Positions 45,227-53,860 of a stretch of 64,000 nucleotides of DNA are shown here, piece by piece. The position numbers and the translations under genes are program-made. Each line of letters begins with the position of its first letter. The stretch's first letter is position 1. Origin of the DNA: JACCTI01 sp038237435 (lineage in GTDB: Bacteria > Verrucomicrobiota > Verrucomicrobiia > Chthoniobacterales > UBA10450); the NCBI GenBank assembly GCA_038237435.1, contig JBBRYT010000007.1, positions 103,986 to 167,985 of the forward strand. Reading direction: 5' to 3'. The notes below the pieces were generated by a model. The model was not told the DNA's origin. It saw only the letters and a list, made by a program, of their open reading frames with translations, and made no database searches.

Positions 45227-45721
45227 ATGCGAGTAGCGGCCAACAAAAATCATTCACGGAACGGAAAGCCCAAGAAGGTTCGCGTGGGAAAATCCGGTGT
45301 GCACGGCCGCGGCGTTTATGCGACGGCGGCGTTCCGCAAAGGAGCGCGTGTTATTGAATACACCGGCCGCCATTTGTCTTGGAAAAAGGCGATGGATTTG
45401 CCGCCACACCGACCTGACGAACCATATCATACATTTTTTTTCTCGATTGATGACGGCGATGTGATCGACGCCAACGTCGGCGGTAACGAGTCGCGCTGGA
45501 TCAACCATTCCTGCGCGCCGAACTGCGAGACGGAAGAGGAGGACGGGCGGATCTTCATTCTCGCGCTGCGAACCATCAAAGCGGGCGAAGAACTCTTCTA
45601 CGATTATCGAATCGAGCCAGCGGAACGACGCACAAAAAAATTAGAACGCGAATTTGCCTGCCGTTGCGCAGCCGCCAAATGCCGCGGCACAATGTTGGAA
45701 CCGAAGAAGAAGAAAAAGTAG
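45227..45721 (+). CDS. SET-domain protein (putative lysine methyltransferase)
   Basis: 164 residues. It carries the SET core: GVHGRGVYATAAFRKGARVI, the cofactor-binding RWINHSCAPNCE, the GEELFYDYRI tyrosine motif, and a post-SET-like cysteine cluster CRCAAAKCRGTML. Ends in a Lys-rich tail. SET proteins methylate lysines of histones in eukaryotes; bacterial homologues are sporadic and their targets mostly unknown. The post-SET cysteines with the NHSC cysteine could bind zinc. Confidence 0.88.
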   Translation: MRVAANKNHSRNGKPKKVRVGKSGVHGRGVYATAAFRKGARVIEYTGRHLSWKKAMDLPPHRPDEPYHTFFFSIDDGDVIDANVGGNESRWINHSCAPNCETEEEDGRIFILALRTIKAGEELFYDYRIEPAERRTKKLEREFACRCAAAKCRGTMLEPKKKKK

Positions 45722-45722
45722 G

Positions 45723-45863
45723 TCATCGATCTTGGTTTCCACCGTCGCGCGGACCTTCGTTCGTCGTCAGACCCACTTTAGCTTCCGTTCCGGCACAACC
45801 GCTCGCGCAGAATATGAGGACGACGCAGACGAACACGTGCCCCGCGCACAGCCATCGTTTCAC
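45723..45863 (-). CDS. Tiny lipoprotein, translationally coupled to the DUF5069-like gene
   Basis: A 46-residue frame from GTG 45863, whose start overlaps the stop of the upstream gene as GTGA. The N-terminus is Lys-Arg then a hydrophobic stretch ending CASGC (LCAGHVFVCVVLIFCASGCA), a lipobox. The mature part is about 27 polar residues. The overlap and lipobox support it as real; function unknown. Confidence 0.55.
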   Translation of the reverse strand: MKRWLCAGHVFVCVVLIFCASGCAGTEAKVGLTTNEGPRDGGNQDR

Positions 45864-46381
45864 GCCTTGCCTTTGACGTAGGCGAGAATCTTGTCCTGAT
45901 TTCCTTTGGCCGCCCAGACGTAGCGCAAGAAGTCGGCAGGATGTAGATCGTGCGTCCGAAAAAATCGCCGATCGCCACCGCAGCAATACATCAACTCGTT
46001 CGGCAATTCGCCCCGCAATCGCGCCTTCGCTTTTTCAATAATCCGCGGCAGCCAGACCACGCCGCCGAGTGCTGCGTCCTTAGCCGGGAGTTTTTCCATC
46101 GCAATTTCTTTTTCCGACCAGTTCCCCTGTTGCTCGACCAAAAAATAATCGCGCCGCACCGCCGTGATCAGCAACGCCGTTTCCGGGTCGAGGTCGGACG
46201 AGTCTTCCGCGTAATCGAAAAGCTCCATCGGCTTGGCACCAAACGAACGCAGCACACCAACTTCGCGCGGAGTGAAAAAGCTATTTAACTGCCGATGCTC
46301 ATTACGATATTTGACCAGCGCCTTGTCGTAGAGCTCGCGAAATCGCTGATGCCAACTGTAGTTAATGCTTTTCCCAGACAT
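45860..46381 (-). CDS. DUF5069-like protein of unknown function
   Basis: 173 residues, cytosolic, no signal peptide. The C-terminal part contains ELMYCCGGDRRFFRTHDLHP and ADFLRYVWAAKG, which I associate with the DUF5069 family known from Verrucomicrobia and relatives. Aromatic residues and a CC pair are conspicuous. It is followed by the tiny lipoprotein in a GTGA overlap and lies opposite the tRNA-Arg gene. Confidence 0.65.
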   Translation of the reverse strand: MSGKSINYSWHQRFRELYDKALVKYRNEHRQLNSFFTPREVGVLRSFGAKPMELFDYAEDSSDLDPETALLITAVRRDYFLVEQQGNWSEKEIAMEKLPAKDAALGGVVWLPRIIEKAKARLRGELPNELMYCCGGDRRFFRTHDLHPADFLRYVWAAKGNQDKILAYVKGKA

Positions 46382-46455
46382 GAGGTTCCTAACTGCGCGC
46401 GCAGGGTAACAGTATACTTGCAGGAATGCGAGCGATGGCGAAAGCTCGCCGAGCA

Positions 46456-46529
46456 GCGCTCATAGCTCAGCCGGATAGAGCATCGGATTTCTAATCCGAC
46501 GGTCGGAGGTTCGAGTCCTCCTGGGCGCG
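46456..46529 (+). tRNA. tRNA-Arg (TCT)
   Basis: A 74-base cloverleaf: acceptor GCGCTCA with 3' arm TGGGCGC (one G-T pair), D-arm GCTC...GAGC, anticodon loop TTCTAAT (anticodon TCT), T-arm GGAGG/CCTCC with loop TTCGAGT. CCA is not encoded. This tRNA reads AGA/AGG codons. Confidence 0.93.
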
Positions 46530-46533
46530 CGAA

Positions 46534-47298
46534 TTATTGCGCATCGGTCGGACCGGCATCGTAAACCTCCACCAGCGCCACGCCGGTCTTGTTATTTTTC
46601 CCGCGCACTATCGCAGTGTAGGCACCGGGCTTTAACGTGATTACGATCGCCGACTCGACGTCGACGGTCGGGGCCAGATTCAAGGTTTGCAGTGCGGTCG
46701 CGTCGCCGGAACGCCAGCCATCGTTCGTCGCGATCATGTCATTTCCGGAGTAGAGCGACAGTAATGGATCGGACAAGGTTCCGCTCACACCGGCACGACT
46801 TAGTGAAGGCCCGAGAGCGCGCACGATGACTTTCTTCTCGCCCGTGCCGCCGACGATGAATCCCGCGATCATCACTTTATCACCCGTCTGCACGAAGGCG
46901 CGCGTCGAAAGATTCAACAGAACAGCGGGGCTAGGCATGTAATGAAACTCCTCCGAGGCGTCGCTCTCGTTGCCCTCGGCGTCATAGGCAGTGACGGTGA
47001 AGTAATAAGTCGTGCCATCAATGAGATTGGCGACATCAGTCGTTAGGCGCTTCCCCACGTCCATCGTATTCGCGTAGTTGCCGCTCTGCTGACCATAATG
47101 CAAACGGTAGCCGGCAACGTCGTCCGACGGCGACGGATCCCAACTGAGCGTGACGGTATGCATGACCGTTTCGCCTCCGCGTAAAGGCGAAGCGCAAAGC
47201 GAAAGCGCGAGCAGTGCGGCGCCGGCGAAAATTACCAGCGATGAAACGCCGGATGACCTTCCGTGACGGCGACGAATGTGCCACGACAAGTCGCGCAC
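46534..47298 (-). CDS. Exported Fn3-domain protein with GGFIVxG C-terminal domain
   Basis: About 254 residues. A fibronectin type III domain (HTVTLSWDPSPSDDVAGYRL through TTYYFTVTAYDAEGNESDAS) is followed by a ~115-residue domain (LNLSTRAFVQTGDKVMIAGF to VALVEVYD) related to the two C-terminal repeats of the M64 peptidase. The start is uncertain: GTG 47298 or TTG 47289, both inside the thioesterase gene, give a basic n-region and signal helix (LVIFAGAALLALSLCASPLR). No catalytic domain; an attachment function is likely. Confidence 0.65.
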   Translation of the reverse strand: MRDLSWHIRRRHGRSSGVSSLVIFAGAALLALSLCASPLRGGETVMHTVTLSWDPSPSDDVAGYRLHYGQQSGNYANTMDVGKRLTTDVANLIDGTTYYFTVTAYDAEGNESDASEEFHYMPSPAVLLNLSTRAFVQTGDKVMIAGFIVGGTGEKKVIVRALGPSLSRAGVSGTLSDPLLSLYSGNDMIATNDGWRSGDATALQTLNLAPTVDVESAIVITLKPGAYTAIVRGKNNKTGVALVEVYDAGPTDAQ

Positions 47299-47699
47299 AC
47301 TTTTCCGCCAGCCGTCAAAGTTCCTTCGACGGTCGCACGATTTTCTGTGGCCTCGACGATTGTCGCCGCGAGATGCACCGGGCCGTTTGAAGGCGTGGGT
47401 CGCAAAAGCTTGATCGCGTAATCGGCTGTAACTGTGCACGGGGGGCGCTCCTGGCGGGAAGCGCGCATCAAATGCCAGGCGGCAGTCCAATTGCAATGAC
47501 AATCTAAAAGCGTGCCGATTATCCCGCCGTTCAGCACGCCGGGAAAGGCCTCGTACTTCGGTTCCGGCTGCCAATCCGCTACCACTTCCGCGTCCTGCGC
47601 GAAACTGCGGATGCGCAAGCCTTCCGCATTCGCGGGGCCGCAACCCCAGCAATGATTCTGCGGCGCAAACTGTTCCTGAAGAGATTGCGCCACGATCAC
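47232..47699 (-). CDS. PaaI-family (hotdog) thioesterase
   Basis: 155 residues. Hotdog-fold features: NHCWGCGPANAEGLRIRSF near the N-terminus and the active-site helix GVLNGGIIGTLLDCHCNWTA, then VTADYAIKLLRPTP. PaaI-like enzymes hydrolyse acyl-CoA thioesters. It follows the methylcitrate gene prpC by 6 bases, so it may act on acyl-CoA made nearby. Its 3' end is overlapped by the Fn3 gene. Confidence 0.8.
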   Translation of the reverse strand: MIVAQSLQEQFAPQNHCWGCGPANAEGLRIRSFAQDAEVVADWQPEPKYEAFPGVLNGGIIGTLLDCHCNWTAAWHLMRASRQERPPCTVTADYAIKLLRPTPSNGPVHLAATIVEATENRATVEGTLTAGGKVCATCRGTFVAVTEGHPAFHRW

Positions 47700-47705
47700 T
47701 ACTCG

Positions 47706-48845
47706 TTAGGCGCCGTTGTGCGCGACCCCCTGATACGGCCGCTCTTCCGGCCCGACATAAAGCGAACGCGGACGAATCAGACGATTGTTGTCGTGCTGTT
47801 CGATGACGTGCGCCGCCCAACCCGCCACCCGCGACGCCGCAAAAATCGGCGTATTCAATTCCGGCGGGAATCCGAACATCGTGAAAACAGGCGCGGCGTA
47901 GAGATCAACGTTCGCGCACAGACCTTTCTCGCGTTCCATCGTCGCTTCGAGTTTCTCGCAAATCGGCACCCAGTTTTCTTTGCCGATGCGCGTGCCGTAA
48001 TCGCGCGCGATCTCGCGCATAATCGGAACGCGTGAGTCGCCCTTTTTGTAAACGCGATGACCGAACCCCATGATCTTCGCTTTCTTCGCCAGCGCGTCCA
48101 TCATCCATTTTTCCGCGCGATCCGGAGTCTTGATGTCATCGAGCATGCGCATTGATTCTTCATTGGCGCCGCCGTGCAGCGGACCTTTCAACGTCCCACA
48201 TGCGGAAGTCGCTGCGGCGTACATGTCGGCCAAGGTCGACGCGGTCACGCGCGCCGCGAAGGTCGAAGCGTTGAATTCGTGATCGGCGTAGAGAATAAAA
48301 ATCGTATCGAGCATTCGGATCTGCCAATCGGGCGGAACCGCGCCAGTCAATTTGTAGAGAAAATTTCCCGCGTGCGTGAGATCGGGACGATGCGGAATCG
48401 GATCCTGCTTTCGCGAAATCCGCCAGCCGTCGGTGATCAACGTGCTCACTTTCGCAATCAACCGTTTTCCTTTACGCACATTCGCGTCGTGCGAATGATC
48501 GTTTAGTTCCGGATCAAACGCTCCCAGCACCGAGACGCCCGTGCGCAACATATCCATCGGATGCATCTTCGCCGGGCACAGCCGCAGCATATCGAAAATC
48601 TCTTTCGGCAATTCGCGTTCCGCCGCGATTTCCTTCGTGAATTTCTCCAACTGTTCGATGCTCGGCAGCTCGCCGTTGATGAGCAGATACGCGACCTCTT
48701 CGAAGTTCGCCTGCTGCGCCATCTGGTGAATGTCGTAGCCGCGATACAATAAGCCGGCGTTCGGGTCGACGGCGCAAATAGCGGTTTCGCCCGCTACCAC
48801 GCCCGCAAGTCCGGGGCTGTAGGCTGGTTTGGTTTCTGTGCTCAT
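47706..48845 (-). CDS. prpC: 2-methylcitrate synthase (citrate synthase family)
   Basis: 379 residues. Active-site histidines in GPLHGGANEESM and IMGFGHRVYKKGD, and a catalytic Asp in VDLYAAPVFTMFG. The length and sequence are of the short type II form used for 2-methylcitrate synthase, condensing propionyl-CoA with oxaloacetate; the prpB and prpD neighbours support this over a housekeeping citrate synthase. It is 3 bases downstream of prpB. The TAA stop lies in a GCCTAACGAGT motif. Confidence 0.88.
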   Translation of the reverse strand: MSTETKPAYSPGLAGVVAGETAICAVDPNAGLLYRGYDIHQMAQQANFEEVAYLLINGELPSIEQLEKFTKEIAAERELPKEIFDMLRLCPAKMHPMDMLRTGVSVLGAFDPELNDHSHDANVRKGKRLIAKVSTLITDGWRISRKQDPIPHRPDLTHAGNFLYKLTGAVPPDWQIRMLDTIFILYADHEFNASTFAARVTASTLADMYAAATSACGTLKGPLHGGANEESMRMLDDIKTPDRAEKWMMDALAKKAKIMGFGHRVYKKGDSRVPIMREIARDYGTRIGKENWVPICEKLEATMEREKGLCANVDLYAAPVFTMFGFPPELNTPIFAASRVAGWAAHVIEQHDNNRLIRPRSLYVGPEERPYQGVAHNGA

Positions 48846-48848
48846 AAT

Positions 48849-49685
48849 TTATTTCGTCGGGTCGTAATCTAGCAGATCGTAAAGTTCCTTCCGCGTCTGC
48901 ATGCGATCAAGCCATCCTTCCTGCGTTCCGGCGGATTTCAAATCGCGCAACATCTGCCCGGCCGCGAACATGGAAACGCGAAATGCGGTCTGCGGATAAA
49001 TGACCATGCGATAACCGAGGTCGGCCAGTTGGCCTAACGAGAGCAAAGGACTCTTGCCAAACTCCGTCATGTTCGCGAGCAGCGGTGCTTTCACTTCCTT
49101 CGCGAAATCGCGGAACTCCTCTTCGTTTTGTAAAGCTTCCGGAAAAACCGCATCCGCGCCGGCGGCCAAATAACTCTGCGCGCGTTCGACTGCTTTTGCG
49201 AAACTCTCCACCGCGCGCGCATCGGTCCGCGCGATGAGCAAAAAATCCTCGTCGCGTTTCGCCGCTGTAGCGGCCGCGATTTTTTCATTCATATCTTCAA
49301 CAGTCACAAGCGATTTACCCGCGAGATGTCCGCAACGTTTAGGAAATTCCTGATCTTCGATATGGCAGCCGGCCAATCCCGCGCGTTCGAATTCTTGGAT
49401 CGTCCGCGCCGCGTTTTCCGCTCCACCAAATCCCGTGTCCGCATCGACGATTGCCGGGATTTTCACCGCGCGCGCGACATAACCTGCAAGCAGTGCCACT
49501 TCCGTCAGCGTGAGCAAACCAATGTCCGGCACTCCCGCGGTCGCGTTACAAAGACCCGCTCCACTAATATAGAGTGCGTCGAAACCCGCACGCTCGACCA
49601 TGCGACCCATCGAGGCGTTGAATACGCCCGGCATCGCGACGCAGCCTTCGCGAATCAGTTCGCGCAACTTTGATGCAATGGTCAT
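48849..49685 (-). CDS. prpB: 2-methylisocitrate lyase
   Basis: 278 residues of the PEP mutase/isocitrate lyase superfamily, splitting methylisocitrate into succinate and pyruvate. Landmarks: MPGVFNASMGRMVERAGFDA, DADTGFGGAEN (metal site), and the catalytic loop FPKRCGHLAGK. Length matches PrpB. It is between prpD and prpC in the methylcitrate run. Confidence 0.9.
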   Translation of the reverse strand: MTIASKLRELIREGCVAMPGVFNASMGRMVERAGFDALYISGAGLCNATAGVPDIGLLTLTEVALLAGYVARAVKIPAIVDADTGFGGAENAARTIQEFERAGLAGCHIEDQEFPKRCGHLAGKSLVTVEDMNEKIAAATAAKRDEDFLLIARTDARAVESFAKAVERAQSYLAAGADAVFPEALQNEEEFRDFAKEVKAPLLANMTEFGKSPLLSLGQLADLGYRMVIYPQTAFRVSMFAAGQMLRDLKSAGTQEGWLDRMQTRKELYDLLDYDPTK

Positions 49686-49688
49686 TTG

Positions 49689-49753
49689 GACAGGATGAAC
49701 AGGATTTTTTCAAAGGCACACAGAACGACATTCTGAATCCTGTAAATCCTGTC
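49689..49753. repeat. Intergenic palindrome of the ACAGGAT type
   Basis: An 18-bp inverted repeat with two mismatches (GACAGGATGAACAGGATT and AATCCTGTAAATCCTGTC) flanks a 29-base centre between prpD and prpB. The core ACAGGATTTACAGGAT-type sequence recurs widely in soil-bacterial genomes. It may act as a hairpin between cotranscribed genes; only one copy is seen here. Confidence 0.6.
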
Positions 49754-51157
49754 TCACTTTATCCTGACTTCACAAAGCTTCATCAGCGACGAAATATCGT
49801 TCGCTTCATCCAGCTTCCAACCAGCCGCGACGATTTTGTCGGCGGCTTCTTTCCCAATCTTGGCGTCGGCTAACGAGTGAAACTTTCCTTCCAGCTCCGG
49901 ATCCTTCAGTCGGTTCTTCGCGTTGCCCAACGGATAATCGACACGCTTGGTTAGCGTGCGTCCATCGTTCAGCGTCACATGCACGATGTTCGCGACAGCT
50001 TCAGCATAAAGCGCAGTGAGTTCGTTATTCCGCTCCACTTTCACATTCTGCAAAAACGAAACGATCTTCGGTTCGGTGAATCGCTCCGGTGCGAATTGTT
50101 TGTCCGTCACGTCGCCGTCAATCAACGCCACCGCCGTGATGTACGGCAAACTGTGGTCCGCCGTCTCTCGCTGCTGTGGTTTCCATTTCTCCGGCTCGCT
50201 GCCAATAATATCGACCGACGCATCATGACTCTCGATTCGCATCGACTTCACCTGCGAAATATCGCCGATTTCCTTGCGCAAAAAGAGCGCCGCCTCGATC
50301 GCGCTCTGGCTGTGATATTCCGCCGGCCAGAACTTGATGCTCGTCTTCAAAATCATCGAGGCCGGACCTTCGCCCGGCATCGCTTCCTTCTTCTTGTCGA
50401 AAACTTCGGCGACGTTGCCTAACGAGACGCCAAGTTCCTTCTCGAAACCCATCGCGCCTTCAAAAATCGGCGCCGGTCCAGTCATGCCCGCGCGCGCCAG
50501 CAACGCGGCGTAAACGCCGAGTCGCGATGCATTCGCAAACGCCACACCTTTCCAATGAGAAAGCTCCCCCACTCGCGCCTGCCGAAAAGCCGCACAGTGA
50601 ACACCGGCGATGTTGATCGCGTGTCGAGTCCGTTCCGGATCGAGTTTCATCAACTTCGCGCAAGCCAGCGCCGTCGAGAACGCGCCGTAAGTCGGATGAT
50701 CCCAGCCGCGCGTGCGGATACTGGCCGCATCACACAAGCGACATTGCACTTCATAGGCAATGGCCGCGGCGAGAATCGCGTCGCGTCCAGTCGCACCGAC
50801 ACTTTCCGCGACCGCGAAAACCGCCGCGAAATTATCACTCGGATGCGCAGGTTCTTTCGAAAGATAAGTGTCGTTATAATCGAAATAGCGAATGCAACAG
50901 CCGTTCGCGAACGCGGCCCAATCCGGCGGCGCCTTGTGTTTCGTTCCTAGAACAGTCGCGCCATTCGTCGCCGAAAAATCCAAGACCACCTTGCGCGCAA
51001 TTTCGCATGGCTCCTCGTTCCAGGCGCCGAGCGCGCAGCCTAACGAGTCGATGACGCGCCGTTTCACCTCGTGCACAACATTTTTCGAAAGATCTTCGAA
51101 GTTTAGTGAACAGGCGTAATTGGCGAGCTGATGAGCGAGAGTCGTCTTGTAGGTCAT
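49754..51157 (-). CDS. prpD: 2-methylcitrate dehydratase (MmgE/PrpD family)
   Basis: About 467 residues from ATG 51157 (MTYKTTLAHQLANYACSLNF). MmgE/PrpD features: RRVIDSLGCALGAW near residue 35, the NGCCIRYFDYNDTYLSKEPA active-site region, HPSDNFAAVFAVAE, and WDHPTYGAFSTALACAKLMK. It dehydrates 2-methylcitrate to methylaconitate. It heads prpD-prpB-prpC. Confidence 0.92.
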   Translation of the reverse strand: MTYKTTLAHQLANYACSLNFEDLSKNVVHEVKRRVIDSLGCALGAWNEEPCEIARKVVLDFSATNGATVLGTKHKAPPDWAAFANGCCIRYFDYNDTYLSKEPAHPSDNFAAVFAVAESVGATGRDAILAAAIAYEVQCRLCDAASIRTRGWDHPTYGAFSTALACAKLMKLDPERTRHAINIAGVHCAAFRQARVGELSHWKGVAFANASRLGVYAALLARAGMTGPAPIFEGAMGFEKELGVSLGNVAEVFDKKKEAMPGEGPASMILKTSIKFWPAEYHSQSAIEAALFLRKEIGDISQVKSMRIESHDASVDIIGSEPEKWKPQQRETADHSLPYITAVALIDGDVTDKQFAPERFTEPKIVSFLQNVKVERNNELTALYAEAVANIVHVTLNDGRTLTKRVDYPLGNAKNRLKDPELEGKFHSLADAKIGKEAADKIVAAGWKLDEANDISSLMKLCEVRIK

Positions 51158-51679
51158 AGAAAAGTGAAGCTGCAAAGTGGCGAGGAATTCTCGTGCGGCA
51201 ACTCGCAGAACGCTGCGGAGCGCACGCGGCTCGCGTGTAGAGAAAGTGACTCGGCATCGCACAATTTTTTCGCGGTTGCGCGCGAGCCTGCTGTCACATC
51301 CCGGCGGAAAACGAAAACGCCCGCGGTAATCGACGCGGGCGTCTTCTTACATTCTTGCGCTTCCGTAGATCGAAACTGTGCGCCACTTCAGTTAAAGGAA
51401 GCCGGCTCGAATGGGTCGCTACTTCCCGATTAAGGCCCCCGCGGTCTCTGCCAACTAGCTTCAAACTGCGCTCGCCTCCCGCCGCTGGATCGAAACTTCG
51501 GTCGCAAGACTGATCGCTTGGTTCAGTGCCGAAATGAAATGCCGTCCACAGATTCCAGGTTGGTTGCGCTCGCTTTCCTCTGCTTTAGAAGCCAAGTTGC
51601 GGCCCAAGACGATGCTGAGACTTTCCAAGCAACATGAACCAAAACCCCCGCGCGTTCGGCGCTCTTCGATCGCGCTAAA
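51158..51679. other. Intergenic region of ~520 bp with a hairpin and no clear gene
   Basis: A perfect 9-bp stem (ACGCCCGCG at 51317-51325 and CGCGGGCGT at 51334-51342) is followed in the minus direction by TTTCGTTTTCC, so it could terminate a minus-strand transcript. Right of it, a minus-strand frame ending at 51461 (readable part SIVLGRNLASKAEESERNQP) could be a small protein but has no credible start. Nothing else is recognised. Confidence 0.4.
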
Positions 51680-52378
51680 GTGAGAGCTCCTTTTGTAGCC
51701 TTTCTCTCTGCGTTTTTTTTCGCCGCTGGCGGGCTCGCTCAAGAAACGCCAGCGCCAGACGCACCCGAAAAAACGCACGTCATCGCTGCTGCGGAAGATC
51801 ACTGGTGGAGTTGGATCGAGGAACACGACAAACTCGTTGTCGCGGCCGGGACAATCGTGATCGCGGCTTTCACCGTGGTCCTTGCTGTTGCGACTTACTT
51901 ATTGTGGAAAGCGGGCGAGAAACATTCACGGCGGGAACTGCGGGCGTGGATATTCATTACCAAGGCCGGAGTCCACGGATTCGTTGCCGGGCACCGCCCA
52001 AGCGCCTCGGTAGAAATCACAAACATGGGTAAGTCTCCTGCACTCGATCTCGATATCAGGATGACATTCGAAACATTCGACTGGCCGCGCACTGTATTTA
52101 CGCATCGGCCCGCTGTAGGAGGATTAAGTAAAGCTAGCCTAGGCGCAGGTGGCTCTGTCGACTCGCACGGCGAGATTTCTGAACCACTAGAGGCGGGGAC
52201 TGCGGCCGAGGTGCAGTGCGGCAAGAAGGCCGTTTTCGTTTTCGGCGAAATCACTTACCGGGATGTGTTTGATTACGAACGTCGCACCAATTTTCGCTTT
52301 TATTTTCGCGGCAATGGATCTGCCCATTCCCCGAATCTGCTGCTAACGCCTGCCGAGCAAGGTAACGAGGCAGCGTAA
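51680..52378 (+). CDS. Membrane-anchored protein of unknown function
   Basis: 232 residues from GTG 51680. A signal peptide (VAFLSAFFFAAGGLAQE) is followed by a WSWIEEHDK segment, one transmembrane helix (LVVAAGTIVIAAFTVVLAVA), and a ~140-residue soluble part of beta character (SASVEITNMGKSPALDLDIR). Family not recognised; the soluble part resembles many membrane-tethered hypothetical proteins. Confidence 0.65.
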   Translation: MRAPFVAFLSAFFFAAGGLAQETPAPDAPEKTHVIAAAEDHWWSWIEEHDKLVVAAGTIVIAAFTVVLAVATYLLWKAGEKHSRRELRAWIFITKAGVHGFVAGHRPSASVEITNMGKSPALDLDIRMTFETFDWPRTVFTHRPAVGGLSKASLGAGGSVDSHGEISEPLEAGTAAEVQCGKKAVFVFGEITYRDVFDYERRTNFRFYFRGNGSAHSPNLLLTPAEQGNEAA

Positions 52379-52501
52379 GCGTCGTATCAGAGTAGTTTGA
52401 ACCTACTATGCTCCCACGGAGTCGACGTACCCCCTCGGTATGCGTTCAATGGTTTCCCGGACTTGTCGCTCGCGCCGCACACGCGCAAAGTCTTGTCCAA
52501 C

Positions 52502-53860
52502 ATGAGCGACAAAGTTTTCCCGGACGCAAAATCTGCCCTCGACGGCCTCCTCCACGACAACATGACCATCGCCGCCGGCGGTTTCGGTTTGTGCGGCATT
52601 CCGGAAAATCTCATCTCGGCGTTGCATGACAGCGGCGTGAAAGGCCTGACCATCGTAGGCAACAACGCGGGCGTAGACGGCTTCGGCATGGGCGTTTTAC
52701 TGACGACCCGGCAGGTGAAAAAGGTTATGGCTTCGTATGTGGGCGAGAACAAGGAGTTCGAGCGGCAAGTGTTGTCCGGTGAACTGGAGCTGGAGTTGAT
52801 TCCGCAAGGCACACTGGCGGAACGGTTGCGCGCGGGCGGCGCTGGAATTCCCGGTTTCTACACGCGCACCGGTTTCGGGACAAAGTTAACCGAAGGAAAG
52901 GAGACGAAAAATTTCGACGGCAAAGAATATGTGCTCGAGCCGGGCATTCGCGCAGAGGTCTCGATCGTCAAGGCATGGAAGGGCGATAAGTCTGGTAATC
53001 TCGTTTACCGAAAAACGTCGCGGAATTTTAATCCGATGATCGCGACTTGCGGCAAAGTCTGTGTCGCTGAAGTCGAGCAACTGGTCGAGGCGGGCGAACT
53101 TGATCCCGATCAGATTCACACGCCGGGAATTTTCGTCGATCGCATCATTCAGGGAGCGAAATACGAAAAGCGAATCGAGTTCCGCACCGTGCAAGGCGCG
53201 GCGGTCGCGAAGGCCGGATCAACCGTACGCGATTTGATGGCGAAACGCGCCGCGCAGGAATTGCGCGACGGTTACTACGTCAATCTCGGCATCGGCATTC
53301 CGACCTTGGTAGCTAACTACATTCCGGAAGGCATGAACGTGACGCTGCAATCGGAGAACGGCTTGTTAGGCATCGGCCCATTCCCCAAGGCCGGCGAAGA
53401 AGATCCCGACCTGATCAACGCTGGCAAACAAACCATCACGAGCATGCCCGGCTCCGCCTTCTTCTCTAGCGCCGATTCCTTCGGACAAATCCGCGGCGGT
53501 CACATCGATCTCGCCATTCTCGGCGCCTTCGAGGTCACGGACTCCGGCGACATCGCCAACTGGATGATCCCCGGCAAAATGATCAAAGGCCCCGGCGGCG
53601 CCATGGATCTCGTCGCCGGCGTGAAGCGGGTAGTGGCGGTGATGGAGCACACTTCCAAAGACGGTAGCCCGAAGATTTTGAAGAAATGTACGCTGCCCAT
53701 CACAGGTCTAGGAGTCGTGAATCTCATCATCACCGACCTATGCGTGTTTGAAGTGAAGAAAGGTGGCGGGCTCATACTAATCGAGCTGCATCCGGACGTG
53801 ACTGTTGACGACGTTCGCAACAAGACCGGTACGCCGTTCGATGTTGCGCTTAAGAGCTAG
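52502..53860 (+). CDS. 3-oxoacid CoA-transferase, A and B subunits fused
   Basis: About 452 residues. ATG 52502 starts MSDKVFPDAKSALDGLLHDN; upstream in-frame residues look non-coding. The N-terminal half is subunit A (MTIAAGGFGLCGIPENLISA, TRTGFGTKLTEGKE). The C-terminal half is subunit B with the catalytic glutamate in LQSENGLLGIG and the GGHIDLAILGAFEV block. Bacteria usually encode two polypeptides (scoA, scoB); here they are joined in one frame, as in mammalian SCOT. It transfers CoA between succinyl-CoA and acetoacetate or related acids. Confidence 0.9.
   Translation: MSDKVFPDAKSALDGLLHDNMTIAAGGFGLCGIPENLISALHDSGVKGLTIVGNNAGVDGFGMGVLLTTRQVKKVMASYVGENKEFERQVLSGELELELIPQGTLAERLRAGGAGIPGFYTRTGFGTKLTEGKETKNFDGKEYVLEPGIRAEVSIVKAWKGDKSGNLVYRKTSRNFNPMIATCGKVCVAEVEQLVEAGELDPDQIHTPGIFVDRIIQGAKYEKRIEFRTVQGAAVAKAGSTVRDLMAKRAAQELRDGYYVNLGIGIPTLVANYIPEGMNVTLQSENGLLGIGPFPKAGEEDPDLINAGKQTITSMPGSAFFSSADSFGQIRGGHIDLAILGAFEVTDSGDIANWMIPGKMIKGPGGAMDLVAGVKRVVAVMEHTSKDGSPKILKKCTLPITGLGVVNLIITDLCVFEVKKGGGLILIELHPDVTVDDVRNKTGTPFDVALKS

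Noticed and set aside
47299..47820. N-terminal extension of the Fn3 protein frame
   Set aside because: Arg-rich shadow of the thioesterase; the signal peptide lies near 47.2-47.3 kb.
51461..51616. Small minus-strand gene in the prpD-51.7 kb gap
   Set aside because: Readable C-terminal part but no convincing start or ribosome-binding site.
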